Shown here: positions 1 to 5,371 of the stretch, piece after piece | How positions within the stretch are numbered: position 1 is the first letter of the stretch | How the letters are laid out: the number at the start of each line of letters is the position of its first letter | Assembly: GCA_030044035.1 (NCBI GenBank) | Contig: JASHWN010000493.1 | Span: 1 to 5,371, forward strand | Source: Xanthobacteraceae bacterium | GTDB lineage: Bacteria; Pseudomonadota; Alphaproteobacteria; Rhizobiales; Xanthobacteraceae | Direction: 5' to 3' | Length of the DNA stretch: 5,371 bases | Made by a program: the position numbers and the translations under genes | The notes under the pieces: model-generated | Seen by the model: only the letters and a program-made list of their open reading frames with translations | The model's database searches: none | Told to the model about the DNA's origin: nothing

Positions 1-1489
1 TGTCGAACAGGATCGACCAGTTTTCGATGTAATAAAGGTCGTGCTCGACGCGGCGCTGGATCTTTTCCTGGCTGTCGGTCTCGCCGCGCCAGCCGTTGAT
101 CTGGGCCCAGCCGGTGATGCCCGACTTGACGCGGTGGCGGGCGAAATAGCCGTCGACCGCCTCGTCATAGATGCGGTTCTCGGCCTTGGCGTGCACCGCA
201 TGCGGCCGCGGCCCGACCAGCGACAGGTTGCCGGCAAACACCACGTTGAACAGCTGCGGCAGCTCGTCGAGGCTGGTCTTGCGGATGAAGCGGCCGACGC
301 GCGTGACCCGCGGATCGTTCTTGCTGACCAGGCGCTGCGCGCTGGCGTCGGCCGTCTCGACGTACATCGAGCGGAACTTGTAGACCTCGATCAGCTCGTT
401 GTTGAACCCGTAGCGGCGCTGCTTGAACAGCACCGGGCCCTTGCTGTCGAGTTTTATGGCGAGCGCCACCAGCGCCATGACCGGCGCGACGCAGATGAGC
501 GCGAGCGAGCCGACGATTTTGTCGAACAGCCATTTCATCACCACGTCCCAGTCGGCGATCGGCTTGTCGAAAATGTCGATCACCGGGACGTTGCCGATGT
601 AAGAATAGGAGCGCGGGCGGAAGCGCAGCTTGTTGGTATGCGCCGACAGCCGGATGTCGACCGGCAGCACCCACAGCTTCCTGAGCATCTGCAGGATGCG
701 CGCTTCGGCCGAGATCGGCAGCGAGAAGATCACGAGATCGACGCGGGTGTGGCGGGCGAACTCGACGAGATCATCGACGGCGCCGAGCTTTTGCACGCCC
801 TCGCAGCTTGAGGCGCTGCGCGCCTCGCCGCGGTCGTCGAACACGCCGATGACGCGCACGTCGGAATCGCGTTGCGCGGCGAGCGAGGAAATGAGCGACT
901 CGCCGTTCTTGTCGGCGCCGACCACCACGGTGCGGCGGTCGAGCCGGCCGTCGCGGGTCCAGCGCCGCACCAAGAGGAACAGCGCGCGGCGGAAGCCGAT
1001 CAGCGTGCCAAGCCCGAGCACATAGAAGCCGCCGAGCCAGGCGCGCGAGAACTGATCGCCGGCCTTGGCGAAGAACGACACGCCAATCGCGATGAGAAAG
1101 ACCACCGACCACGCCGAAGCGAGCCGCATATATTGCTTCTCGTGACCGCGAAACGCCTGGATCTGGTAAATGTCGGCGGCCTGGAACGCGAACATCGCCA
1201 TGAGCGCGATGCCGGCGATCGCGCCGACATAACGCCAGGCGAAGCCGAAGCCGTCGGACGGCACCACGTAAGCGAGATAGACGGCAAAGCCGACCAGTGC
1301 GACGAGCGCGATTTCGATGAGCCGCACCGTGCCGGCGACCACGATCGGCGAATAGCCGGCCCGAAACGGCTGCGCCGCCGCCTTGAGCGCCGTTGTGGAG
1401 AGCTGCGGCGATTTTCGTGCGCGCGGCGCTGCAGCGGCTGCCGTAGCGGCGGCCGATTCGAACAACATGCTGCGCTCGGAACTCGACAT
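1..1489 (-). CDS. Undecaprenyl-phosphate hexose-1-phosphate transferase (WcaJ/GumD type), C-terminus cut by window edge
   Basis: Starts EPS repeat-unit synthesis by moving a hexose-1-phosphate (usually glucose, sometimes galactose) from a UDP-sugar to undecaprenyl phosphate at the inner membrane. I translated this frame by hand: it is open from ATG at 1489 to base 1, giving 496 residues. An Ala-rich N-terminus is followed by four likely membrane helices (about 50-73, 86-103, 123-140, 150-172) and a Rossmann-like CoA-binding-type domain (about 185-310, [11 protein letters not shown] near 187). The sugar-transferase domain begins at [13 protein letters not shown] (320), with a membrane-inserted helix at about 321-345. 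It has KFRSM (371), the catalytic Asp-Glu pair D408/E409 in [18 protein letters not shown] (421) and [14 protein letters not shown] (458). Family members run about 470-510 residues, so only the last 15-20 should be missing. The frame extends upstream to TAA with no ATG or GTG, only a TTG three codons before; the ATG has just a weak GAAG upstream. It is probably co-transcribed with the upstream glycosyltransferase (87-base gap, no clear terminator). The sugar is not decidable from sequence. Confidence 0.95.
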   Translation of the reverse strand, partial: MSSSERSMLFESAAATAAAAAPRARKSPQLSTTALKAAAQPFRAGYSPIVVAGTVRLIEIALVALVGFAVYLAYVVPSDGFGFAWRYVGAIAGIALMAMFAFQAADIYQIQAFRGHEKQYMRLASAWSVVFLIAIGVSFFAKAGDQFSRAWLGGFYVLGLGTLIGFRRALFLLVRRWTRDGRLDRRTVVVGADKNGESLISSLAAQRDSDVRVIGVFDDRGEARSASSCEGVQKLGAVDDLVEFARHTRVDLVIFSLPISAEARILQMLRKLWVLPVDIRLSAHTNKLRFRPRSYSYIGNVPVIDIFDKPIADWDVVMKWLFDKIVGSLALICVAPVMALVALAIKLDSKGPVLFKQRRYGFNNELIEVYKFRSMYVETADASAQRLVSKNDPRVTRVGRFIRKTSLDELPQLFNVVFAGNLSLVGPRPHAVHAKAENRIYDEAVDGYFARHRVKSGITGWAQINGWRGETDSQEKIQRRVEHDLYYIENWSILFD

Positions 1490-1576
1490 GGTCTTCAACG
1501 CAACTCGGGTGACTGCAAGCGGACGCGCCGAGCCCGCGCCATCGCGGCAAAATAGTGAATAAAGTTCAAAAATTGG

Positions 1577-2869
1577 TTAGGCGCATTGTCGGCTTTCTTG
1601 CCTCGTCAAGTTTCTTGCATTCAAGTTTCTTGCATGGATGGCGTCGCGGTAAGCGGCTAGGCCGCCATCCACCATGGCGTCGATCGTGAAATGGGCGCGG
1701 ACCCGCGCCTTAAGGCTTTCGGCGGCGCGCAGGAGCTCTTCCGGATCGGCCATGGCTTCGCCAAGGGCTTTGGCGAGGGCGGCAGCATCGTCCGGCGGCA
1801 CCAGCCGAAAGCTTTGCGGCCCGAAAATTTCCGGAATGCCGCCGACGCGCGTGGCGATGATGGGCATCCCCGCCGCGGCGGCTTCGAGAATGACGTAAGG
1901 CAGCGATTCCGCGCGCGACGGCATGACCAGGACGCGGCCCATCGCGAATGCCTCGCGGGCCGGCACGTGGCCGACGAAACGAGTCTGATCCGCCACCTCA
2001 AGACGCTTGCTCAAGTCTTTGAACCGCTGCGCGTCCGGGCCTTCGCCGGCGATCGTGGCGCGAACGATGCGTCCGGCGCGTTTGACGATCGCCATCGCCT
2101 CGAGCAAAACGTCCACGCCTTTCAACACGCGCAGTTCGCCGACAAAGACGACGTCGCTTGCGTCCGGTGCCACAGCGAGCGGTGCAAACTCTGCTCCGCC
2201 GACGCCGTTGCAAACAACACGCACCGGACCGCGCGGTCGGGCGATGGTGCAGGTGAACTCGGCGGCGGCGAAATTGCTTTCGAACAGAAAGAGATCGGTG
2301 CGGGAACTCATGAGCCGCTCGAGCCAACGATAAAAGCCGCCGGCGAGCGCGCCGGGCGCGTAGACCAGCGTCCCGCCATGCGGCGTGCAAACCCGGATCG
2401 CGCCGTCGCGGCGCGGCGCCAGACGCACCAGGGCGGCGCCTTTGGCGCCGTGGCCGTGCAGCACGTCGGGCGCGATCGCCGCGATGCGGCGGGCGACGTG
2501 GCGAAGTGCGACCATGTCGCGCGGGCTCGGCTGCCGCGGGATCGCGATGCGCTCGATGCCGAAGGCGAGGTGCGGCTTAAGCTCCGCCAGTGCCGCTTCG
2601 GCGCGCCTGCCGCCGGTCGTTGAGTCGACGATGAGGCCGACGTGGTGGCCGCGCCCGGCCTGACCGCGCGCGACGTCGAGCACGTGCCGGAACAGGCCGC
2701 CGACGGGGCTGCGAAAGACGTGGAGAATTTTGAGGCTTTTCGTGGCCGACGCGTGCGGCTCGATCGCAATGCTCGGCGCGCGCAACGCGATGCCTACGCC
2801 GCTCTCCGCCATGAAGTCCGCAGCCTGCGGCGGCCGGTCATCCAAAACTTCGGCCGCGAGGTCGGCCAT
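1577..2869 (-). CDS. Family 4 glycosyltransferase (GT-B fold) of the EPS locus
   Basis: Probably a cytoplasmic, membrane-associated glycosyltransferase that adds a sugar from a nucleotide donor to the lipid-linked EPS repeat unit; donor and acceptor are unknown. The 430-residue protein has the two-domain GT-B pattern. The N-terminal domain starts at about residue 46 with ILHVFRSPVGGLFRHV, which holds the glycine-rich loop, then HGHGAKGA (138-145) and TPHGG (162-166). The C-terminal donor domain begins near 240 with VVFVGELRVLKGVDVLLEA (candidate phosphate-binding R247/K250), then IAGEGPD (273) and the GT4 E-x7-E motif, E321 and E329 in ESLPYVILEA. Residues 1-45 precede the first strand and resemble no domain, so the start is uncertain: ATG at 2869 gives the longest form, ATG at 2812 (residue 20) is possible, and neither has a strong ribosome binding site. 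The C-terminal tail carries a 15-base tandem duplication (ARNLN-ARNLT). It is first in a leftward group with the phosphotransferase and divergent from the co-polymerase. Confidence 0.92.
   Translation of the reverse strand: MADLAAEVLDDRPPQAADFMAESGVGIALRAPSIAIEPHASATKSLKILHVFRSPVGGLFRHVLDVARGQAGRGHHVGLIVDSTTGGRRAEAALAELKPHLAFGIERIAIPRQPSPRDMVALRHVARRIAAIAPDVLHGHGAKGAALVRLAPRRDGAIRVCTPHGGTLVYAPGALAGGFYRWLERLMSSRTDLFLFESNFAAAEFTCTIARPRGPVRVVCNGVGGAEFAPLAVAPDASDVVFVGELRVLKGVDVLLEAMAIVKRAGRIVRATIAGEGPDAQRFKDLSKRLEVADQTRFVGHVPAREAFAMGRVLVMPSRAESLPYVILEAAAAGMPIIATRVGGIPEIFGPQSFRLVPPDDAAALAKALGEAMADPEELLRAAESLKARVRAHFTIDAMVDGGLAAYRDAIHARNLNARNLTRQESRQCA
1606..1635. repeat. Perfect 15-bp tandem duplication in the end of the glycosyltransferase gene
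   Basis: The unit TCAAGTTTCTTGCAT occurs twice head to tail at 1606-1620 and 1621-1635. It is 15 bases, so it stays in frame and duplicates five codons, giving ARNLN followed by ARNLT near the C-terminus (residues 413-422). A shorter related string, TTTCTTGC, appears again at 1594-1601. It lies beyond the catalytic domain and is likely tolerated as a tail extension. It is consistent with a replication-slippage duplication. Confidence 0.9.
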
Positions 2870-2922
2870 GCGCGCGATCCGTCAATTGCGAGCAAAACGT
2901 TAAACCTGATTGAGACCGTCGG

Positions 2923-2992
2923 CGGTTAAGAAATCCTCACACCGGCGTTTGAACTTTGCGCGCCAGCGATGCGTCAGACGCAGTCTTAACCG
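2923..2992. repeat. Inverted repeat with 9-bp arms (CGGTTAAGA / TCTTAACCG) in the divergent region
   Basis: CGGTTAAGA at 2923-2931 is matched by its exact reverse complement TCTTAACCG at 2984-2992, with 52 bases between. Read outward, each arm gives TCTTAACCG pointing to the gene on its own side, ending 53 bases before the glycosyltransferase start and 63 bases before the co-polymerase start. The arrangement would suit a shared regulator acting on both promoters, or paired promoter elements. No known binding-site family is assigned. Chance occurrence of a 9-bp inverted match within a 186-base gap is not negligible. Confidence 0.45.
2970..2982. promoter_or_regulatory. Short palindrome TGCGTC-A-GACGCA, possible operator
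   Basis: TGCGTCAGACGCA has perfect 6-bp arms around a single central base, the form of a dimeric regulator site. It sits one base before the right arm of the larger inverted repeat and 73 bases before the co-polymerase start codon. The regulator is unknown, and the site may be coincidental in GC-rich DNA. Confidence 0.3.
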
Positions 2993-3042
2993 GATGGCAA
3001 CCTTAATAGATTGTGATGACCGCGCCTGTTCTGTCGGTGCTT

Positions 3043-3047
3043 GGGAG
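3043..3047 (+). promoter_or_regulatory. Ribosome binding site GGGAG deciding the co-polymerase start
   Basis: GGGAG ends eight bases before ATG at 3056, normal spacing for a Shine-Dalgarno element. An in-frame TTG at 3041 would begin inside this element's own leader and has no such site, so ATG 3056 is preferred. A second purine run, AAGGA at 3050-3054, lies only one base before the ATG and is too close to serve it. Confidence 0.7.
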
Positions 3048-3055
3048 TTAAGGAC

Positions 3056-5152
3056 ATGAGCGTGGCGTCGCCGTCGCCGCGGCCGTCGAGCTTGTTCAGC
3101 GAGGCGGAATTCGATCTGCCCGCGTTGGGCGCGGCGCTGTGGCGCAGCAAGTGGAAAATCCTGCGGCCGACGCTGCTCATCGCACTGCTCACGCTCGCCG
3201 TGGTACAGGTGATTCCGCCCAAATACCAGTCGGAAGCGCGCATTCTGGTCGAGGGCCGCGACAACGTCTTTTTGCGTCCCGACGCCGACAAGGACGTGAT
3301 CGACCGCAACGCGGTCGACGAGGTGGCGGTGACGAGCCAGGCGCAGCTCGTGCTGTCGCGCGATCTCGCCCAGGACGTGATCGCCAAGCTCAAGCTTAAC
3401 GAGCGGCCGGAATTCGATCCGGCGCTCAACGGCATTTCGCCGATCAAGGCGCTGCTCGGCGCGCTCGGCCTGATCAAGAACCCGCTGCGCATGACGCCGC
3501 AGGAGCGGGTCCTCGAAGCCTATTACGACCGGCTCACCGTCTATCCGGTGGAGAAATCGCGCGTCATCGTCATCGACTTTCTGTCCCAGGATCCGAAGCT
3601 CGCCGCCACGGTCGCCGACGCCATCGCCGAGGCCTATCTGGTGCGCCAGCGCGCCGCCAAGCGGGACCAGGCGCACGCTGCCGTCGAATGGCTGTCCGGC
3701 GAGATCGAGACCATGCAGAAGAAGGTGGCGGACGCCGAAGCCAAGGTCGCCGCGTTCCGCGCCAACACCAATCTGCTCGAAGGCCCGAACAACATCACGC
3801 TGTCGGCGCAGCAGCTCGGCGATTTCAGCGCCCAGGTCGCCGCGTCGCGCGCGCAAAAGGCCGACGCCGAAGCCAAGGCGAAGATCATCCGCGAAATGCT
3901 GCGTTCCGACCAGTCGATCGAAGCCTCCGACATCATCAATTCCGAGCTGATCCGCCGGCTCTCCGAGCAGCGCGTGACGTTGCGCGCCCAGCTCGCCGAG
4001 CAATCGTCGTCACTCATGGACGGCCATCCGCGCATCAAGGAGTTGAAGGCGCAGATCGCCGATCTCGACGGCCAGATCAGAGCCGAAGCCGAACGGATCG
4101 CGCGCTCGTTCGACGCCGACGCCAAGATCGCCGCCGCGCGCGTCGATGCGCTGTCGGCGAATTTCGATCAGATCAAGAACCAGGCGGCGACCACCAATGA
4201 GCGCGACGTGCAGTTGCGGGCACTGCAGCGCGAGGCCAAGTCGCAGCGTGACCTGTTGGAATCCTATCTGGCCAAATTCAGCGAAGCGACCGCCCGCGAG
4301 ACGCTCAATTCGGCGCCGGCCGATGCGCGGGTGTTCTCGCGCGCCACGGTGTCGAACGTGCCGGCGTACCCGAAAAAGCTGCCGAGCGTGCTGATCGCCG
4401 CCGTGGCGACGCTGATGCTGTCGTGCGGGTTCGTGCTGACCAGGGCGCTTTTGAGCGCGCCGGGCGCGGCCGTGCCGGTCCGTGGCCCGGCCGCTCAGGA
4501 TAGCGCAGCAGCACAGCCCGACGCGGCTGCCACGCCGAGCGAGGACCGCGACCGCTTCGTTGCCGCGCAAGCCGGCGGCGTTGCCGACGTCATGCAACGA
4601 TTGACGGGCGCCGGCGCCGGGCGCATCGCCGTGCTCGCGGCTTCGGCCGGTTTGGATAGCGGCGAGGCCGCGATCAAATTGGCGCGCGCTCTTGCCGCAG
4701 GCGCCCGCGTCGTCCTGGTCGGGCTCGATCAGGCCAAATATTCGGCGGTCAAGGCCGTCGCCGACGCATCGGAGCCTGGACTAGCCGAATTCGTCGACGG
4801 CTCGGCCTCGTTCCGCGACGTCATCGTCAAGGACAAGCTGTCGGCCGTCCATGTCATTGCGCCGGGGCGCGAGCCCGGCCGGCGCATTGCGCTGTTGTCG
4901 TCGCCGCGGCTCGCCCCCGGCATGATCGCGCTGGCGCGCAGCTACGATTACGTGATTGTCGATGCCGGGCTCGCCGAGGGCGCCGACCTCGAGGCGATCA
5001 GCGAGATCGCTCCGCACGCGGTCTTGCTCGCCAAAGAGGGCGCTCATGGCGACACCGAGGCCGCGCGCGAGCGGCTCGTTGCCGCCGAATTCGACGATGT
5101 GATCGTGCTGACGGACGGCCGCGGCAGCGAAGTCCGGGCCGAAGCCGCTTAA
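3056..5152 (+). CDS. Polysaccharide co-polymerase (GumC/ExoP/Wzc-like, PCP-2a type) with a degenerate BY-kinase domain
   Basis: Inner-membrane protein that in this family sets EPS chain length and links the polymerase to the periplasmic and outer-membrane export machinery. The 698-residue protein has a Wzz-type N-terminal domain (about 18-115, from FDLPALGAALWRSKWKILRP) and a first membrane helix (about 36-53). A long periplasmic part follows, with heptad-like helices at about 205-415 including MDGHPRIKELKAQIADL (321). Next come the proline motif VPAYPKKLPS (435-444) of the GNVR/GumC family and a second membrane helix (about 444-465). An Ala/Pro-rich cytoplasmic linker (466-500) leads to a C-terminal ParA/BY-kinase-like domain (about 505-690). 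That domain is degenerate: the P-loop position reads ASAGLDSGEAA (529-539) with no GKS/T lysine, the A' strand is VVLVGLD (552-558) with only the last Asp of DxD, VIVDA (633-637) survives as Walker B, and no C-terminal tyrosine cluster is present (ends SEVRAEAA). Kinase activity is therefore unlikely. It heads a rightward group with the deacetylase. Confidence 0.93.
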   Translation: MSVASPSPRPSSLFSEAEFDLPALGAALWRSKWKILRPTLLIALLTLAVVQVIPPKYQSEARILVEGRDNVFLRPDADKDVIDRNAVDEVAVTSQAQLVLSRDLAQDVIAKLKLNERPEFDPALNGISPIKALLGALGLIKNPLRMTPQERVLEAYYDRLTVYPVEKSRVIVIDFLSQDPKLAATVADAIAEAYLVRQRAAKRDQAHAAVEWLSGEIETMQKKVADAEAKVAAFRANTNLLEGPNNITLSAQQLGDFSAQVAASRAQKADAEAKAKIIREMLRSDQSIEASDIINSELIRRLSEQRVTLRAQLAEQSSSLMDGHPRIKELKAQIADLDGQIRAEAERIARSFDADAKIAAARVDALSANFDQIKNQAATTNERDVQLRALQREAKSQRDLLESYLAKFSEATARETLNSAPADARVFSRATVSNVPAYPKKLPSVLIAAVATLMLSCGFVLTRALLSAPGAAVPVRGPAAQDSAAAQPDAAATPSEDRDRFVAAQAGGVADVMQRLTGAGAGRIAVLAASAGLDSGEAAIKLARALAAGARVVLVGLDQAKYSAVKAVADASEPGLAEFVDGSASFRDVIVKDKLSAVHVIAPGREPGRRIALLSSPRLAPGMIALARSYDYVIVDAGLAEGADLEAISEIAPHAVLLAKEGAHGDTEAARERLVAAEFDDVIVLTDGRGSEVRAEAA

Positions 5153-5165
5153 AACGGCGCCGTTT
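5152..5165. repeat. Perfect 14-bp palindrome overlapping the co-polymerase stop codon
   Basis: AAACGGCGCCGTTT reads the same on both strands and begins at the last base of the TAA. As RNA it could form only a 5-bp stem with a GCGC loop, and the following bases are CC rather than a T-run, so it is a poor intrinsic terminator. It could be a weak transcript-end structure, a protein-binding site or chance. Confidence 0.35.
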
Positions 5166-5199
5166 CCGTGGCTTAAGGTGGATAAGCGAGCCGGCGGCG

Positions 5200-5229
5200 T
5201 TGACCCCCGGCTGCGCTGCGGCAAACAAT
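5200..5229 (+). promoter_or_regulatory. Possible sigma70-type promoter ahead of the deacetylase gene
   Basis: TTGACC at 5200-5205 matches five of six bases of the -35 consensus. AACAAT at 5224-5229, after an 18-base spacer, matches four of six of the -10 box. The -10-like box ends 52 bases before the GTG start. GTTGAC (5199-5204) and GTCAAC (5231-5236) also form a 6-bp inverted repeat around it. It would let the deacetylase be transcribed separately from the co-polymerase. The call rests on pattern matching only. Confidence 0.3.
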
Positions 5230-5281
5230 TGTCAACCTCGCAGTCGAATAATCGGCCGGCAGAACGAATAAGGCGTCGATC

Positions 5282-5371
5282 GTGGCCGCACTGAAACCGG
5301 CAATCATCCGCGGCGGGCTGGAATCGCTGTATTTCACCGGCGCGCATCGCCTGCTCGAGCGCTTGTTCGGC
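5282..5371 (+). CDS. Probable polysaccharide deacetylase, N-terminal 30 codons only (continues past right edge)
   Basis: A new frame opens at GTG 5282 and runs unbroken to the window end, giving 30 residues from VAALKPAIIRGGLESLYFTG to AHRLLERLFG. The stretch GLESLYFTGAHRLL strongly resembles the N-terminus of NodB-type polysaccharide deacetylases found in rhizobial EPS clusters, where a catalytic domain that removes N- or O-acetyl groups follows. None of the catalytic Asp/His motifs lies inside the window, so the function rests on N-terminal resemblance and EPS context. The start is supported by AAGG at 5270-5273, eight bases upstream, and by an in-frame TAA at 5249-5251 that excludes a longer form. 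It follows the co-polymerase by 129 bases in the same direction. Confidence 0.65.
   Translation, partial: MAALKPAIIRGGLESLYFTGAHRLLERLFG

Larger units (their letters stand above)
2870..3055. promoter_or_regulatory. Divergent intergenic region between the two EPS gene groups
   Basis: This 186-base gap separates the leftward glycosyltransferase from the rightward co-polymerase and must hold the start signals for at least the two first genes. It is visibly richer in A/T than its flanks. I see no unambiguous sigma70 promoter. The best leftward candidate, read on the minus strand, is TTAACC, a 19-base spacer and TTTAAC, which is weak (4/6 at each box, long spacer). No comparable pair convinces on the plus strand. 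The region holds an outward-reading inverted repeat and a short palindrome, listed separately. The role as promoter region is inferred from gene orientation. Confidence 0.6.

Noticed and set aside
41..811. A 256-codon plus-strand frame, and another at 872-1555, both antisense to the phosphotransferase
   Set aside because: Low-complexity Arg/Asp/His/Ala-rich translations with no motifs. The minus-strand frame from 1489 shows the full WcaJ-type domain order.
771..1550. A 259-codon minus-strand frame overlapping the phosphotransferase in a different phase
   Set aside because: An Arg-rich translation without motifs. The correct phase from ATG 1489 gives membrane helices and the sugar-transferase signature.
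1490..1576. Possible terminator or separate promoter between the two minus-strand genes
   Set aside because: There is no stable stem followed by a T-run and no convincing promoter pair. A/T-rich bases right after the glycosyltransferase stop are not enough to call either.
1691..2623. A 310-codon open frame on the plus strand, antisense to the glycosyltransferase
   Set aside because: Its composition is typical of an antisense shadow and it has no recognisable domain; the opposite frame carries clear GT4 motifs.
3731..3878. A 16-bp direct repeat, GACGCCGAAGCCAAGG, at 3731-3746 and 3863-3878
   Set aside because: It encodes the similar ADAEAK segments of the co-polymerase's helical region. Recurrent Ala/Glu/Lys codons in a coiled coil explain it without a separate DNA element.
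2900..4003. A 367-codon open frame on the minus strand, antisense to the start of the co-polymerase
   Set aside because: It is rich in Arg, His, Asp and Leu in the pattern produced by the reverse strand of a GC-rich gene, has no family motif, and overlaps a well-supported coding frame plus the divergent intergenic region.

Overview
The window is a piece of an exopolysaccharide (EPS) or capsule biosynthesis locus from a GC-rich bacterium. The protein families, codon use (strong G/C at third positions throughout) and the style of the polysaccharide co-polymerase and deacetylase proteins suggest an alphaproteobacterium of the Hyphomicrobiales (Bradyrhizobium/Rhodopseudomonas-like). That placement is an inference from protein similarity and composition; no RNA gene or taxon marker is present.

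Layout. Four genes lie in two divergent groups. On the minus strand, reading leftward, are a family 4 glycosyltransferase (2869 to 1577) and, 87 bases further on, a polyprenyl-phosphate hexose-1-phosphate transferase of the WcaJ/GumD type (1489 to beyond the left edge, 496 residues visible). Between 2870 and 3055 is a divergent intergenic region with an inverted repeat whose two arms read outward toward the two gene groups. On the plus strand are a GumC/ExoP/Wzc-like polysaccharide co-polymerase (3056-5152) and, after a 129-base gap, the first 30 codons of a probable polysaccharide deacetylase (from 5282 past the right edge). Together these genes cover almost the whole window, and no stretch longer than 300 bases lacks a gene.

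How they fit together. In a Wzx/Wzy-type EPS pathway the phosphotransferase loads the first sugar-1-phosphate on undecaprenyl phosphate at the inner face of the cytoplasmic membrane. Glycosyltransferases such as the one here extend the repeat unit. The co-polymerase controls chain length and export with the polymerase and the outer-membrane channel, and a deacetylase would modify the sugar chain. The flippase, polymerase and outer-membrane export protein are not in the window.

The most notable point is the C-terminal cytoplasmic domain of the co-polymerase. It keeps the overall BY-kinase/ParA-like fold pattern and a Walker B-like VIVDA strand, but it has lost the Walker A lysine, has only a remnant of the Walker A' motif, and has no C-terminal tyrosine cluster. 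It looks like a pseudokinase domain. Otherwise this is a recognisable EPS region, and I see no mobile element, CRISPR array, RNA gene or clearly undescribed system.
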